From Cyanothece sp. BG0011 (lineage in GTDB: Bacteria > Cyanobacteriota > Cyanobacteriia > Cyanobacteriales > Microcystaceae), in contig NZ_PRLH01000137.1 in the NCBI RefSeq assembly GCF_003013815.1, positions 62,001 through 126,000 of the forward strand: a DNA stretch of 64,000 bases. Reading direction: 5' to 3'. The notes beneath the pieces are model-generated. The model ran no database searches and had not been told where the DNA came from. It saw only the letters and a list, made by a program, of their open reading frames with translations. Numbering within the stretch: the first letter of the stretch is position 1; the number at the start of each line of letters is the position of its first letter. A program made the translations under genes and the position numbers. Below, one piece after another: positions 10,264 to 20,184 of the stretch.

Positions 10264-10809
10264 TTATTCCTCCAATAGTTTCGTCGGTAAACCATCAATA
10301 CTCTCTTGATTTTTCTGTTCCCAATAATCATAAATTCCTGTTTTTCCTTTTTTGTTTGCCCAATCAATTAAAGTCTCTCTGGTTTCTTGATACTCATAAA
10401 TAGGAACCCCAAAACCACAAGAGGTTTGAGCCGAGGTTAGGGTTAAAATAATTATTTGTCTGGCTCCTTCATAAGTAGGAAACTGAGGATAAAATTGACT
10501 CCATTGCTCATCCCTGGGACGCATAACTTTTCCTTGTCCGTATAACCGTAAAATCAAAGGATTCTCAGAAAAGCTACAAAACATAATTGTCATGCGTCCA
10601 TTTTCTTCTAAATGAGCGGCGGTTTCATTACCACTTCCCGTTAAATCTAAATAGGCTACCCTCTGCTTATCTAAACAGCGAAATGTGTCGATTCCTTTAG
10701 GGGATAAATTAATTCTGCCTTCTGTGGGGGCTGTAGCAGTAAAAAACATTTTTTGTTCTTCAATAAATTCCATCAGTTCAGGGGTTAACCTAGAATAAAA
10801 TTTAGCCAT
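10264..10809 (-). CDS. Pyridoxamine 5'-phosphate oxidase-family protein
   Basis: A 181-residue split-barrel flavin-binding family member. The N terminus, with MFFTATAPTEGRINLSPKG, and the following VAYLDLTGSGNETAAHLEENGRMTIMF segment are typical of the PPOX/FMN-binding group annotated as pyridoxamine 5'-phosphate oxidase-related. It probably binds FMN or heme and is not PdxH itself, whose substrate-binding C-terminal signature is missing. It lies alone, 115 bases upstream on the minus strand of the Deg protease gene. Confidence 0.85.
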   Translation of the reverse strand: MAKFYSRLTPELMEFIEEQKMFFTATAPTEGRINLSPKGIDTFRCLDKQRVAYLDLTGSGNETAAHLEENGRMTIMFCSFSENPLILRLYGQGKVMRPRDEQWSQFYPQFPTYEGARQIIILTLTSAQTSCGFGVPIYEYQETRETLIDWANKKGKTGIYDYWEQKNQESIDGLPTKLLEE

Positions 10810-10904
10810 AGTTCTATTTTATTGAGGTCATGATCATAACTCATTCAATTTTAAAGTCTGATGGAAAATGCTATAATTAAGCAATTAAAAAATTTAGATT
10901 GATT

Positions 10905-11678
10905 ATGACGGCTGAAAGTCTTTCTTTAACAGAACAATCACATAAAGCTAGTCCTTCCCATGACTATCATCCGATTATTATTCGCCTAGAAGAGATTACA
11001 AAAACCTATGGCAGTGGAAATACAAAGGTAAAAGCTTTAGATAACATTAATTTAAGCATCGAAAAAGGAGAATATTGCACCATTATGGGGGCATCTGGGT
11101 CAGGAAAATCCACCCTTATGAATATTTTAGGGTGTCTGGATCGACCCTCTTCGGGACGGTATTATTTAGATAACGTGGATGTGTCGGGATTATCCGATTC
11201 TCAATTAGCCACTGTTCGTAATGGGAAAATTGGTTTTGTTTTTCAACAGTTCCATTTATTACCTCAAATGACAGCCTTAGAAAACGTCATTTTACCGATG
11301 ATCTATGGAGAGGTCTCCCCCACAGAACGACGCGATCGCGCCCTAGAAGCCTTAGAAAAAGTAGGATTAGGCCACAGAGTTAATAATAAGCCTAATCAAC
11401 TCTCAGGGGGGCAACAACAACGGGTGGCCATTGCCCGCGCTATGGTTAACCAACCAGTTTTACTCCTGGCCGATGAACCCACAGGGGCCCTAGACTCCCA
11501 AACCACAGAGGAAGTATTAGACATCTTTGAAAGCCTTCATCAATCAGGGATCACTGTAGTGGTGGTGACTCACGAGGCAGAAGTCGCCCGTCACTCTCAG
11601 CGAGTCATCTGGTTTAGAGATGGTCAAGTGATTCATCCCCAACTAGACCCCCAGGATTTACATTCTGTCGTTGATTGA
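10905..11678 (+). CDS. ABC transporter ATP-binding protein, MacB/DevA/LolD type
   Basis: An ATPase subunit of the lipoprotein/macrolide exporter (MacB-like) class. It has Walker [11 protein letters not shown]-loop [18 protein letters not shown], signature LSGGQQQR and Walker [15 protein letters not shown]. The start is taken at ATG 10905; the longer frame begins TTG ATT. In Nostoc, DevA of this class works with DevB/DevC to export envelope glycolipids. Here no membrane-fusion or permease gene is adjacent, so partners must be encoded elsewhere. Confidence 0.93.
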   Translation: MTAESLSLTEQSHKASPSHDYHPIIIRLEEITKTYGSGNTKVKALDNINLSIEKGEYCTIMGASGSGKSTLMNILGCLDRPSSGRYYLDNVDVSGLSDSQLATVRNGKIGFVFQQFHLLPQMTALENVILPMIYGEVSPTERRDRALEALEKVGLGHRVNNKPNQLSGGQQQRVAIARAMVNQPVLLLADEPTGALDSQTTEEVLDIFESLHQSGITVVVVTHEAEVARHSQRVIWFRDGQVIHPQLDPQDLHSVVD

Positions 11679-11682
11679 ACAG

Positions 11683-11850
11683 GGTGTAGGGTGTGGGGTG
11701 TAGGGTGTAGGGAGCAGAGGAAGATTAAAACTCTTGCCTCTTGCCACCCCCTCTAACTCCCCCTTTTGTGAGGGGGAGAACCCTTGCCACCCCCTCTAAC
11801 TCCCCCTTTTGTTAGGGGGAGAACCCTTGCCCATTCCCTATTCCCTCTCC
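11683..11850. repeat. Low-complexity tandem repeats
   Basis: Within the 312-base gap 11679-11990, GTGTAGGGTGTGGGGTGTAG units are followed by two near-identical copies of a roughly 45-base unit (about 11737-11780 and 11785-11829) built on CCCCCTCTAACTCCCCCTTT and AGGGGGAGAACCCTTGCC. These are typical non-coding repeats. The rest of the gap is AT-rich leader of the gene at 11991; I see no ORF. Confidence 0.75.
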
Positions 11851-11990
11851 CGAAGGGAGGTTAAGAAATGTTGCGAAAAAAAAGAAAATCAAGGATAATA
11901 GAGAGTTAAGATATTTATACTTTTGTATATCAATTTTTAAAATACTTGATTTTTCAACCCTTTTGAATTCAGAGGCATTAGTAACAAGTT

Positions 11991-13709
11991 GTGACTTGGC
12001 AAACCATAGAATCATATGACCCTAGTTCTAATATCCAACAGCAAAAACGCTATGATGCTGCTGCGATCGCCCGTTTTTACCGCCGACATCCGTGGGAAGT
12101 GATTCAACGGGCTATTACCATTATCTGGTCCTTTGGCTGGTTTTTAATCCATCTTCAATGGGATCACTGGTTTAACCCTGATAAAGACAATAAACAGAAA
12201 TGTGCGACCGAATTAAGGCAAATTCTCACCCGTTTAGGACCAACCTTTATCAAAGTGGGCCAAGCCTTATCCACTCGCCCCGACTTGATCCGTCCCGACT
12301 TCCTTGATGAATTGATCAAGCTACAGGATCAACTCCCCCCCTTCGATAACAAAATCGCTTTTTCGATTATAGAGACATCTCTAGGGACAAGTATCAATCA
12401 AGCCTATCGAGAAATTTCGCCCAACCCCGTCGCAGCAGCCAGTTTAGGGCAGGTTTACCGCGCGGTGTTGCATACCGGCGAAGAAGTGGCCGTTAAAGTC
12501 CAACGGCCCAACCTCAGACCCATTTTAACCCGTGATTTGTTCTTAATGCGGTGGGCAGCCTGTCAGTTTGGTCGCTTTTTACCCCTTAACTTAGGTCATG
12601 ATTTAACCCTGATTATCGATGAATTTGGCGTTAAATTATTTGAAGAAATTGACTATGTGAACGAAGGGAGAAACGCCGAGAAATTTGCAGCCAACTTTAG
12701 AGAAGACGATGACGTGAAAGTTCCCGTCATTTACTGGTCCTATAGTAGCGATCGCGTTTTAACCTTAGAGTGGATACAGGGCTATAAATTAACTGATACC
12801 GACAAAATTAGAGCAGCCGGACTCGATCCTTATGCGATCGTTAAAATTGGGGTCACCTCTGGGTTAAGACAACTCCTAGAACATGGATTTTTCCACGCCG
12901 ATCCCCATCCTGGGAACCTTTTTGCCACCCTTGATGGCCGCATGGCCTTTATTGACTTTGGCATGATGGATCAGTTAGAAGAAGAAACCAAAGAAACCAT
13001 TGCCAGTTCAGTGGTACAGTTAATCAATGAAGATTATGATGCCTTAGCCAGGGATTTTGTGCAGTTAGGCTTTTTGACCCCTGACACCGATATTGAACCC
13101 ATTATTCCCGCCTTAGAACGGGTGTTAGGCAATGCCATCGGGCAGAGTGTGGGGAACTTTAACTTTAAAACCATCACCGATGATTTTTCGGAATTGATGT
13201 ATGAATATCCGTTCCGGGTTCCGGCGAAATTTGCCTTAATTATTCGTTCATTAATTACTCAAGAGGGGTTAGCGTTGAGTCTTGATCCTGACTTCAAAAT
13301 TGTGGAAGTAGGTTATCCTTATGTTGCCCGACGCTTACTAACTGGAGAGTCTCCCCAACTGAGAAGAAGACTGATAGAAGTCTTGTTTAAAGATGGAAAA
13401 TTCCAGTGGCAACGGTTAGAAAATATGATCCGTATTGCCCGATCAGATGAACAATTTGATCTACTACCAACGGCACAATTAGGATTACAATATTTGTTGT
13501 CTGATGAAGGAAGATATTTGCGTCATCAATTATTGTTAGCGTTGACCGAAGATGATCGCTTACACACTGAAGAAGTTCAAAGAATTTGGGCTTTAATTAG
13601 TGACGATCTCCAACCTCAACAATTATTTGGTGTTGCTATCAAGGCATTTCGACAATTTTCTACTGCAGGAGTTGCTGCCATTCTTCCCAACACAGCCGAG
13701 ATCAACTAA
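11991..13709 (+). CDS. ABC1/UbiB-family atypical protein kinase
   Basis: A 572-residue UbiB/ABC1K (AarF) protein, of the group that supports quinone and prenyl-lipid metabolism in membranes and, in plastids, plastoglobules. Visible motifs are the family-specific KVGQALSTRPDLIRPDFLDEL, the Ala-rich AAASLGQVYRAVL loop in place of the kinase Gly-loop, the VAVKVQRP lysine, the catalytic-loop HADPHPGNLF and the metal-binding IDFGMM. A GTG start at 11991 opens the frame. The gene at 13738 follows closely and may be co-transcribed. Confidence 0.93.
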   Translation: MTWQTIESYDPSSNIQQQKRYDAAAIARFYRRHPWEVIQRAITIIWSFGWFLIHLQWDHWFNPDKDNKQKCATELRQILTRLGPTFIKVGQALSTRPDLIRPDFLDELIKLQDQLPPFDNKIAFSIIETSLGTSINQAYREISPNPVAAASLGQVYRAVLHTGEEVAVKVQRPNLRPILTRDLFLMRWAACQFGRFLPLNLGHDLTLIIDEFGVKLFEEIDYVNEGRNAEKFAANFREDDDVKVPVIYWSYSSDRVLTLEWIQGYKLTDTDKIRAAGLDPYAIVKIGVTSGLRQLLEHGFFHADPHPGNLFATLDGRMAFIDFGMMDQLEEETKETIASSVVQLINEDYDALARDFVQLGFLTPDTDIEPIIPALERVLGNAIGQSVGNFNFKTITDDFSELMYEYPFRVPAKFALIIRSLITQEGLALSLDPDFKIVEVGYPYVARRLLTGESPQLRRRLIEVLFKDGKFQWQRLENMIRIARSDEQFDLLPTAQLGLQYLLSDEGRYLRHQLLLALTEDDRLHTEEVQRIWALISDDLQPQQLFGVAIKAFRQFSTAGVAAILPNTAEIN

Positions 13710-13737
13710 TTTATCATTCATTTAATCCCTGCCTTTT

Positions 13738-14100
13738 ATGTACTATTTTCCTCAGCCTCCTTATTTCCTAATTGCTGCTGGCCTATTTATTGGTCTTACC
13801 TGTGGTTTAGCCTTTGAAGCCACCCTAAAATCTCAAGTTAAGGTCATGTTGAAAAAGCCAGCCGATCAGATGCTAAAAGGTTCAGGGTTACAGTTACCCT
13901 TTCTTGGTATTTGTGTTGGTATTTGTGTGTTTTTATCGGCCGGTTTAGAGATTTTTCTCTTTGATCGTTGGCTATGCTATGCCATTTCTTTACCCATGAC
14001 TATCTTTATTGCTGCTTTAGTTTGGATTCAACTCGAAAGCGTATTAAAACAGTTAAAAGAAGGGGGTTCAAAAGCCATTGATTTAGATGCCTTTTATTAA
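13738..14100 (+). CDS. Small cyanobacterial membrane protein
   Basis: 120 residues with three hydrophobic segments (about 8-28, 53-75 and 79-100) and an acidic C-terminal end (AIDLDAFY). It starts 28 bases after the ABC1-like kinase gene, with which it is probably co-transcribed, and ends at a terminator-like palindrome. No known family is recognised. Confidence 0.7.
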   Translation: MYYFPQPPYFLIAAGLFIGLTCGLAFEATLKSQVKVMLKKPADQMLKGSGLQLPFLGICVGICVFLSAGLEIFLFDRWLCYAISLPMTIFIAALVWIQLESVLKQLKEGGSKAIDLDAFY

Positions 14101-14125
14101 TTAATCAGATTCCTAATCTTACTAT

Positions 14126-14145
14126 GGGTCAACAACTGTTGACCC
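14126..14145 (+). terminator. GGTCAA/TTGACC-family palindrome, copy 3, with T-tract
   Basis: GGGTCAACA and TGTTGACCC form a 9-bp stem around AC, followed directly by TTATTTTTTGG. This is a good Rho-independent terminator for the gene ending at 14100 and supports a 3'-end role for the whole palindrome family. Confidence 0.75.
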
Positions 14146-14205
14146 TTATTTTTTGGAATTGCATATTTACAAGATGATTTCGGTTACAGGTAATGTAAAA
14201 ACCCT

Positions 14206-14233
14206 CTCCCTGCTCCGGCGCTCCCTGCTCCCC
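14206..14233. repeat. CTCCCTGCTCCGGCGCTCC repeat, copy 1
   Basis: CTCCCTGCTCCGGCGCTCC followed by CTGCTCCCC. Close copies lie inverted at about 35245-35273 and again near 45486-45512. This is a dispersed non-coding repeat, here between two genes. Confidence 0.65.
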
Positions 14234-14275
14234 TACTATTTTAAATCATCCTATAATTGATCCAAACCCCATTTT

Positions 14276-14629
<354 letters not shown>

Positions 14630-14707
14630 TCACTAACAATTTTATTATTCTAACATCGAGAGACTATAATAGATAATCAGATTGTGTAATCAGAAAATCA
14701 ATTAATT

Positions 14708-14854
14708 ATGAATCAAGGTAAAATTGTCGCGATTATCACTGGTGCTATTTCTATTTTTCTCGCTGTTGCTTATTTAATTGTTGTACAATTATTGGACTTT
14801 CGGGGGGAAATGATACCCGCACCAACCTTTGACATGATTTTCAATCTTTTTTAA
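14708..14854 (+). CDS. 48-aa single-helix membrane protein
   Basis: A short frame starting MNQGKIVAIITGAIS has one membrane helix (residues 6-29) and ends LDFRGEMIPAPTFDMIFNLF. The order of polar start, helix and Pro-rich tail, and the isolated position between two genes, look like a genuine small cyanobacterial protein. I recall similar short hypothetical proteins in related genomes, but cannot name a function. Confidence 0.6.
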   Translation: MNQGKIVAIITGAISIFLAVAYLIVVQLLDFRGEMIPAPTFDMIFNLF

Positions 14855-14967
14855 ATTATCAATAATTGTAACAGTTAACAGGCATTTCCTAGAAGTTATC
14901 AAACCTTTCTCGTTACACTAGATCATTATAGCTTCGCACCTATCGCTTTTTTGGCTAATTTGTTAAT

Positions 14968-17900
14968 ATGATTCCTTTGCAACTTACCCTGAAAAACTTT
15001 TTAAGTTATCGAGAAACTGTCCTTGATTTTCGGGGGTTACATACCGCTTGTATTTGTGGGGCAAACGGTGCCGGAAAATCATCTTTATTAGAAGCAATAA
15101 CCTGGACAATTTGGGGGAAAAGTCGAACCGCTTCCGATGAAGATATTATTCATACGACGGCCGACTATGTTAGGGTTGATTTTGAGTTTATTTCTTATGA
15201 ACAAAGTTATCGAATTATTCGTAGTCGTCAACGAGGGAAAAGTCCAACCTTAGAGTTTCAAGTTAATAGCGGAAATAACTTTATCTCTTTAAGTGGCAAA
15301 AGGATTAAAGATACTCAAGATATTATTATTGCTACATTGAAATTAGATTACGATACCTTTATTAATTCAGCTTATTTACGTCAAGGTAGGGCTGACGAAT
15401 TTATGTTAAGAGGGGCTGCGGATAGAAAAAAAGTCTTAGCTGAATTATTAAAATTAGAGCAATATCAAATATTAGCCGATAAAGCCAAAGATTTATCTAA
15501 ACAGTATAAAATACAATCTGAACAAATAAAAATAAACTTAGATAAAACTAGCCAGCAAATAGAAGAACAAAAAGATATTAAGGTTCAGGAAAAAACCATT
15601 AACCAAGAGATTAATAAATTACAAAAATCACAACAATTAGATAGAGAAAAATTACAAACAATCAAACAAAAAGATAGTCATCGTCAAGCTTGGTTAGAAC
15701 AATTTACATGGCATCAAAATAAACAGCAAAGCTTAAACAAAGAAAGAAAACAATTAGAACAACAACAGTCTCAATTAATTCATAAAATTCAGGAATCAGA
15801 AAAACTAATTAGTCAAGAACAAGAGATTATTGAAAAATACGAAGAGTTACAACTGCTACAAAAACAAGAAGAAACCTTATCTCATCAATTCCAACTTTCT
15901 CAAGACATTCAACAGAAAAAACAAAAAATTGAACAAGAAATATTCAAAAAAAATAATCAATTACAATTACAAATTCGTCAACAACAAACTCGTTTAGAAC
16001 AATTAGCAGAACAAGAAGAAGATTTACAAAAAATTATTAGTCAATCTGAAGACATTAAAGCTGCTGTCCAAAAATTAAACCATCATCGAGAACGGTTACA
16101 AGAATTAGATAACTTACAACATACAGTAACACCTTTATTGAAACAAAAGCAAATCTTAGAAACGGAATTAGAAAAAATAAAAGCTAATTTAGAAGCTAAA
16201 TTAGAACAATTTGAAACCTTAGAAAGTCAGTATCATCAAGAGTTAGAAAAAATACCCGAAAGACGACAACTACTGATAGAATTAGATCATAAAATACAAG
16301 AAATTGATAATCAAAAAGTCTATCAAAAAAGAGTTAAAGAAAAATCACAAGAGAGAAAACTAACACAAGAAAAATTAATTGTTAATCAGCGTAATTATAC
16401 CGAAAAATAGAAGAATTACAACAGAAGATAAACTTATTAAATAATCCAGAATCCACTTGTCCTTTATGTGAGCAAGACTTGGATGAAAACCGCCGTCATC
16501 ATGTCATTGATAAGACCAATAAACAACAAGAAAAACTTCAACAACAGATTTGGTTTTTACAAGAAGAATTATCGGTTATTAAACGGGATATTAAATCATT
16601 AATTAGTGAGGATAAACAATTAGAAAATCAGCTAAAATCTTCAGGAAGTGTACAACAAGAATTTTCTCGGATAGAAGCGCAACTTGATCAAGCAGGGGAA
16701 GTTAAAATTAAGTTTAAAAAATTACTAAAAGAAAAAGAAAATATTAACAATTTAATTAATACAGAAACCTATGGAATGAATATACAAAATGACATTAAAA
16801 TAATCAATAAAAGATTAGAAAAACTGAATTATGATGAACAAACCCACGCCTTAGCAAGGGGAGAAGTTGAACGGTTACGGTGGGCAGAAATAAAACAAGC
16901 AAGAATAGAAGATGCTATTCGTAATCAGAAAAAAATTGAACAACAAAAACCTGAAATAATCGCTAAACTTGAACAACTGGAAACAGAAAAAAATAACTTA
17001 GAAACGAATTCAGAATTAAAACAAGAAATTAATAAAATAGAAGAAGAATTAAACAATTTAAACTATGATCGATCCTATCATCAACGGATTTCTGATTATA
17101 TTCGTAAATCTCAATCCTGTGTGGTTGATTATCAGAAATTACAAGGGGTAAAACAAGACTATCCTCAACTAAAAGAACAGTTAAAAACCATTGAAACTAA
17201 AATTAATAATAATCAAGAAGAACAAACAGATACAGAAAAATTTATACAACAGTTATCCAGTCAATTAGAAACCATTGAAGATCATAGTCAAGAAATTGAA
17301 ACCTTAGAAACCCAACTAAAAACACAAAGAGAAAAATTAGATAATTTACTCGCCCAAAAAGGAAGAATAGAACAATCTTTATCTCAACTGGAAACCCTAA
17401 AACAAGACCAAGAAAACCAAGAAAAAGAATATAATCAAGTTCGTAAACAATATCGGGTTCATACAGAATTGAGCAAAGCTTTTAGTAAAAATGGAATTCA
17501 ATTATTAATGATTGAAAATGTTTTACCGCAGTTAGAAACAGAAACGAATCACATTTTATCAAGATTAACAGGGAATCAATTTCATATTAGATTTGTAACA
17601 CAAAAAGCAGGAAAAAGTGGCAGTTCTCGGAAAAAAAATGTTAAAATGATTGATACTTTAGATATTATTATTTCTGATGCCAAAGGAACCCGTGCTTATG
17701 AAACTTATTCAGGGGGTGAAGCATTTAGGATTAATTTTTCTGTTCGCTTAGCCTTAGCTAAATTATTAGCACAACGGGCAGGAACTACCTTACAAATGTT
17801 AATTATTGACGAAGGGTTTGGGACTCAAGATGCACAAGGATGTGAACGGTTAGTGGCAGCTATTAATGCCATTTCTTCTGAATTTTCTTGTATTTTAGCG

Positions 17901-17993
17901 GTTACCCATATGCCCCAATTTAAAGAAGCCTTTCAAAATCGGATTGAAGTCTATAAAACTAATCAAGGATCACAAATAAATTTAGTGAATTAG
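14968..17993 (+). pseudogene. sbcC: SbcC-like nuclease ATPase, frameshifted
   Basis: SbcC (Rad50-like) partners SbcD in a DNA end- and hairpin-processing nuclease. The first frame (14968-16410) has the N-terminal ATPase lobe with Walker A GANGAGKSS (residues 31-39), then a long Gln/Lys/Glu-rich coiled coil. The second frame holds the zinc-hook CPLC (Cys codons at 16458 and 16467), the return coiled coil, the signature ETYSGGEAFR and Walker B MLIIDEGFG. The frames meet at GAAAAATAG (about 16402-16410): one more A would read TEKIEELQQK and join them. So the gene is complete apart from one base. No sbcD lies next to it. Confidence 0.88.
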
Positions 17994-18150
17994 TGATAGT
18001 AATATATTAAAAAACTTATTGTGTTTTTGAGTTTGCCATAAATAAATTTACGAATTCCACCCTACACCCTATCTTTACCTTATTATAGCAGAGGGTTATG
18101 ATTATCATACACAGTAAAAAATAATCAAAAATAAAATTAGTGAGTTAATT

Positions 18151-18522
18151 ATGTTAAAATTTTTCAAAATCCTACTTTTAGGCATTACAATCATTTCATT
18201 TTCAACCCAGATGGCTTATGCTGATCAATGTTCCTATATAGACCAAGAACAAGGGTTAAAAGCAGCAAGTTTTCTGAAATTAAATCAATTAATTTATCTT
18301 TTTTGTGAACCCTGTGGCGAAACCACGCCCCAACCTGTTACAATTCAATCTATTTCTGTCGGAACTGTTGGTTATCAAGATTACTGGCAAGTGTCCATTA
18401 ATAACCAAGGGGTTGATTTAGCCTATACTTATGTACCGTCTAGTGTCGGAGAAAAACCGATTAATTTAGCAGCTTTAGCAGGATGTCCGGCAGAGGATGT
18501 GAGTCCTTTTATTAATCCTTAA
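18151..18522 (+). CDS. Secreted hypothetical protein, Cys-rich
   Basis: 123 residues with a clear signal peptide (hydrophobic to about residue 20, cleavage likely after AYA). The mature part has four Cys (CSY, CEPC, GCP), which could form two disulfides, and a small beta-rich look. It is followed 29 bases later by the solute-binding protein gene on the same strand, so the two may be co-expressed. I do not recognise the family. Confidence 0.65.
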   Translation: MLKFFKILLLGITIISFSTQMAYADQCSYIDQEQGLKAASFLKLNQLIYLFCEPCGETTPQPVTIQSISVGTVGYQDYWQVSINNQGVDLAYTYVPSSVGEKPINLAALAGCPAEDVSPFINP

Positions 18523-18551
18523 AAATACAAAATTATTAACTAATATTATTT

Positions 18552-19895
18552 ATGAAACGTCGCAATTTTATTAAATACAGTGGGTTAGGGTTAGCCAGCT
18601 TAGGGGTGGCAGCTTGTAGTCAAGTTGATATCTTCAATCAACAAAAAACCGACGTGGACTTTGGCACCTTAGAAAAGCCTAACCTAATTCTCGGATACGT
18701 GGCGAATGGGGATGCAGCCCCCTTAATTATTGCTCAGGAAAAGGGTTTTTTTGAGCGTTATGGCTTGTCTGTCACCCTAAAACGTCTCGGAACCCCAGAA
18801 GAGGTCAAAACAGAGTTATTAGGGTGGACAATGGATGCAGGACAGCTTCCCTATGCTTTCCCCATGTTGGCACAATTAGGGGAAGAAGAAGCCCCATTAA
18901 TCTCCTTAATGACATTAAATCTGAATGGTAGTGCGATTACTATCACCCAAAAAGCTTGGGACGCAGGAATACGGCCGTCGGTGGATTATTTCAATTTTAC
19001 TGACTTTGAAGAGAATATGAGACGCTACTGGCGAAACCGTGAAACCCCTGTGAATTTGGCGGTAGATTCTCCCTTTTCTACCGATGCTTATTTAACTCGT
19101 TATTGGTTATCTGCTATCGGTTTAATGCCGACAACAGAAGTCGAATTAGTGGAGTTTCCGGCTTCTCAAATGATCTATAAATTACAAGCCGGGATGATAG
19201 ATGGTTATAGCGCGTCTTCCCCTTGGAATCAACAAACAGTATTAGAAAAAGCGGGTTTTATTAGTTATATTAGTCGAGATATTTGGCAGGGCCATCCTAA
19301 TAAAATTCTGGCAACAATGGACGGCTGGGCCAGAAAACATCCGAAGACAACCAGGGCCTTAATGGCAGCTTTAATTGAAGCTTGTCAATATTGCGATCGC
19401 TTGGATAATCAGACAGAAGTGGCTGCTATTTTAGGACAACCTAATTATTTAAATCTCGATACCAGTTTGATTGAATCGACCTTAATGGGTAACTATTCTT
19501 ATAGTAGTGAAGGGTCTAAAAACTATCAGCGATTTACACCAGATTATACGGTGTTTCATCATCGAGATGTAGATTATTTAGGAGAAAATGATCACGCTAA
19601 TTATCCTTGGCGTTCCCATGCCGTATGGATGTTAACCCAGATGATTCGTTGGCATGATTTAGAGATTTATGACTATCCGAAAGAAGCAGATGAATTATTA
19701 GATAAAATTTATCCCATTACTATTTATGAAGAAGTGGCCGAGGCGTTAAATATTCCCCTACCCAGTGATAGCATGAAAAAAGAAAGTAGTACCGCCTTTA
19801 TTGACGGGCGATCGTTCGATCCTAGTAACCCGGTGGCTTATCTGAATCAATTTCCCATTCGCGCTAAAAGTCCTCAGATTTTTGGGTTTGTTTAG
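18552..19895 (+). CDS. NrtA/CmpA-type ABC transporter solute-binding lipoprotein
   Basis: 447 residues. It begins with a twin-arginine-like MKRRNFIKYSG, a hydrophobic stretch and the lipobox VAAC. The mature part follows the nitrate/bicarbonate-binding pattern: LILGYVANGDAAPLIIAQEKGFFERYGL, LGWTMDAGQLPYAFP, and a long ordered C-terminal half with DRLDNQTEVAAILG. Nitrate, nitrite and bicarbonate are the known ligands of the family; which one applies cannot be read from sequence. No permease or ATPase gene is adjacent, so this is an orphan binding protein or works with components elsewhere. Confidence 0.88.
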   Translation: MKRRNFIKYSGLGLASLGVAACSQVDIFNQQKTDVDFGTLEKPNLILGYVANGDAAPLIIAQEKGFFERYGLSVTLKRLGTPEEVKTELLGWTMDAGQLPYAFPMLAQLGEEEAPLISLMTLNLNGSAITITQKAWDAGIRPSVDYFNFTDFEENMRRYWRNRETPVNLAVDSPFSTDAYLTRYWLSAIGLMPTTEVELVEFPASQMIYKLQAGMIDGYSASSPWNQQTVLEKAGFISYISRDIWQGHPNKILATMDGWARKHPKTTRALMAALIEACQYCDRLDNQTEVAAILGQPNYLNLDTSLIESTLMGNYSYSSEGSKNYQRFTPDYTVFHHRDVDYLGENDHANYPWRSHAVWMLTQMIRWHDLEIYDYPKEADELLDKIYPITIYEEVAEALNIPLPSDSMKKESSTAFIDGRSFDPSNPVAYLNQFPIRAKSPQIFGFV

Positions 19896-19929
19896 AGGTT
19901 AAACCCACTTCTCCCAGTTAGCTGAGTGT

Positions 19930-20105
19930 CAATCAGAATGTAGAATTTAGAATGTAGAATTTAGAATTACCTCCACCTCAAGTTGGAGGCTTGAAACAAG
20001 GAAAACTCTTCTTCTCTTGGTCGATTGGATATGGCGAGGAAACCTCGCCATCCCTCGACCGCTTTCATCCCCTTGAAATACGAGGCTTGGAACCCTTTTT
20101 TTCGG
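19930..20105. repeat. Tandem repeat plus structured segment, possible IS-end remnant
   Basis: GTAGAATTTAGAAT units repeat at about 19938-19968. Beyond them ATGGCGAGG (20031-20039) and CCTCGCCAT (20043-20051) form a tight 9-bp hairpin nested inside GGTCGA (20019-20024)/TCGACC (20055-20060). A CTTTCATCCCC..ACGAGGCTT block follows. Such nested hairpins resemble the right ends of TnpB-type elements, but no transposase is present. Confidence 0.4.
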
Positions 20106-20184
20106 TTACCCCAAAATTTCATTAACAATTTTGATCAATTACTATAAAGAGAGAAGGTCATATACAACGATAAAAATCTGTGTA

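Noticed and set aside
11683-11850. Tandem GGTGTAGGG and CCCCCTCTAACTCC units as a replication origin
   Set aside because: No DnaA-box cluster or adjacent dnaA/dnaN gene; such strings recur at other intergenic sites in the window.
20131-20184. Upstream extension of the CYP110-like P450
   Set aside because: Eighteen Lys/Arg/Tyr-rich residues before ATG 20185 do not fit a P450 N terminus. The internal ATG gives a sensible start.
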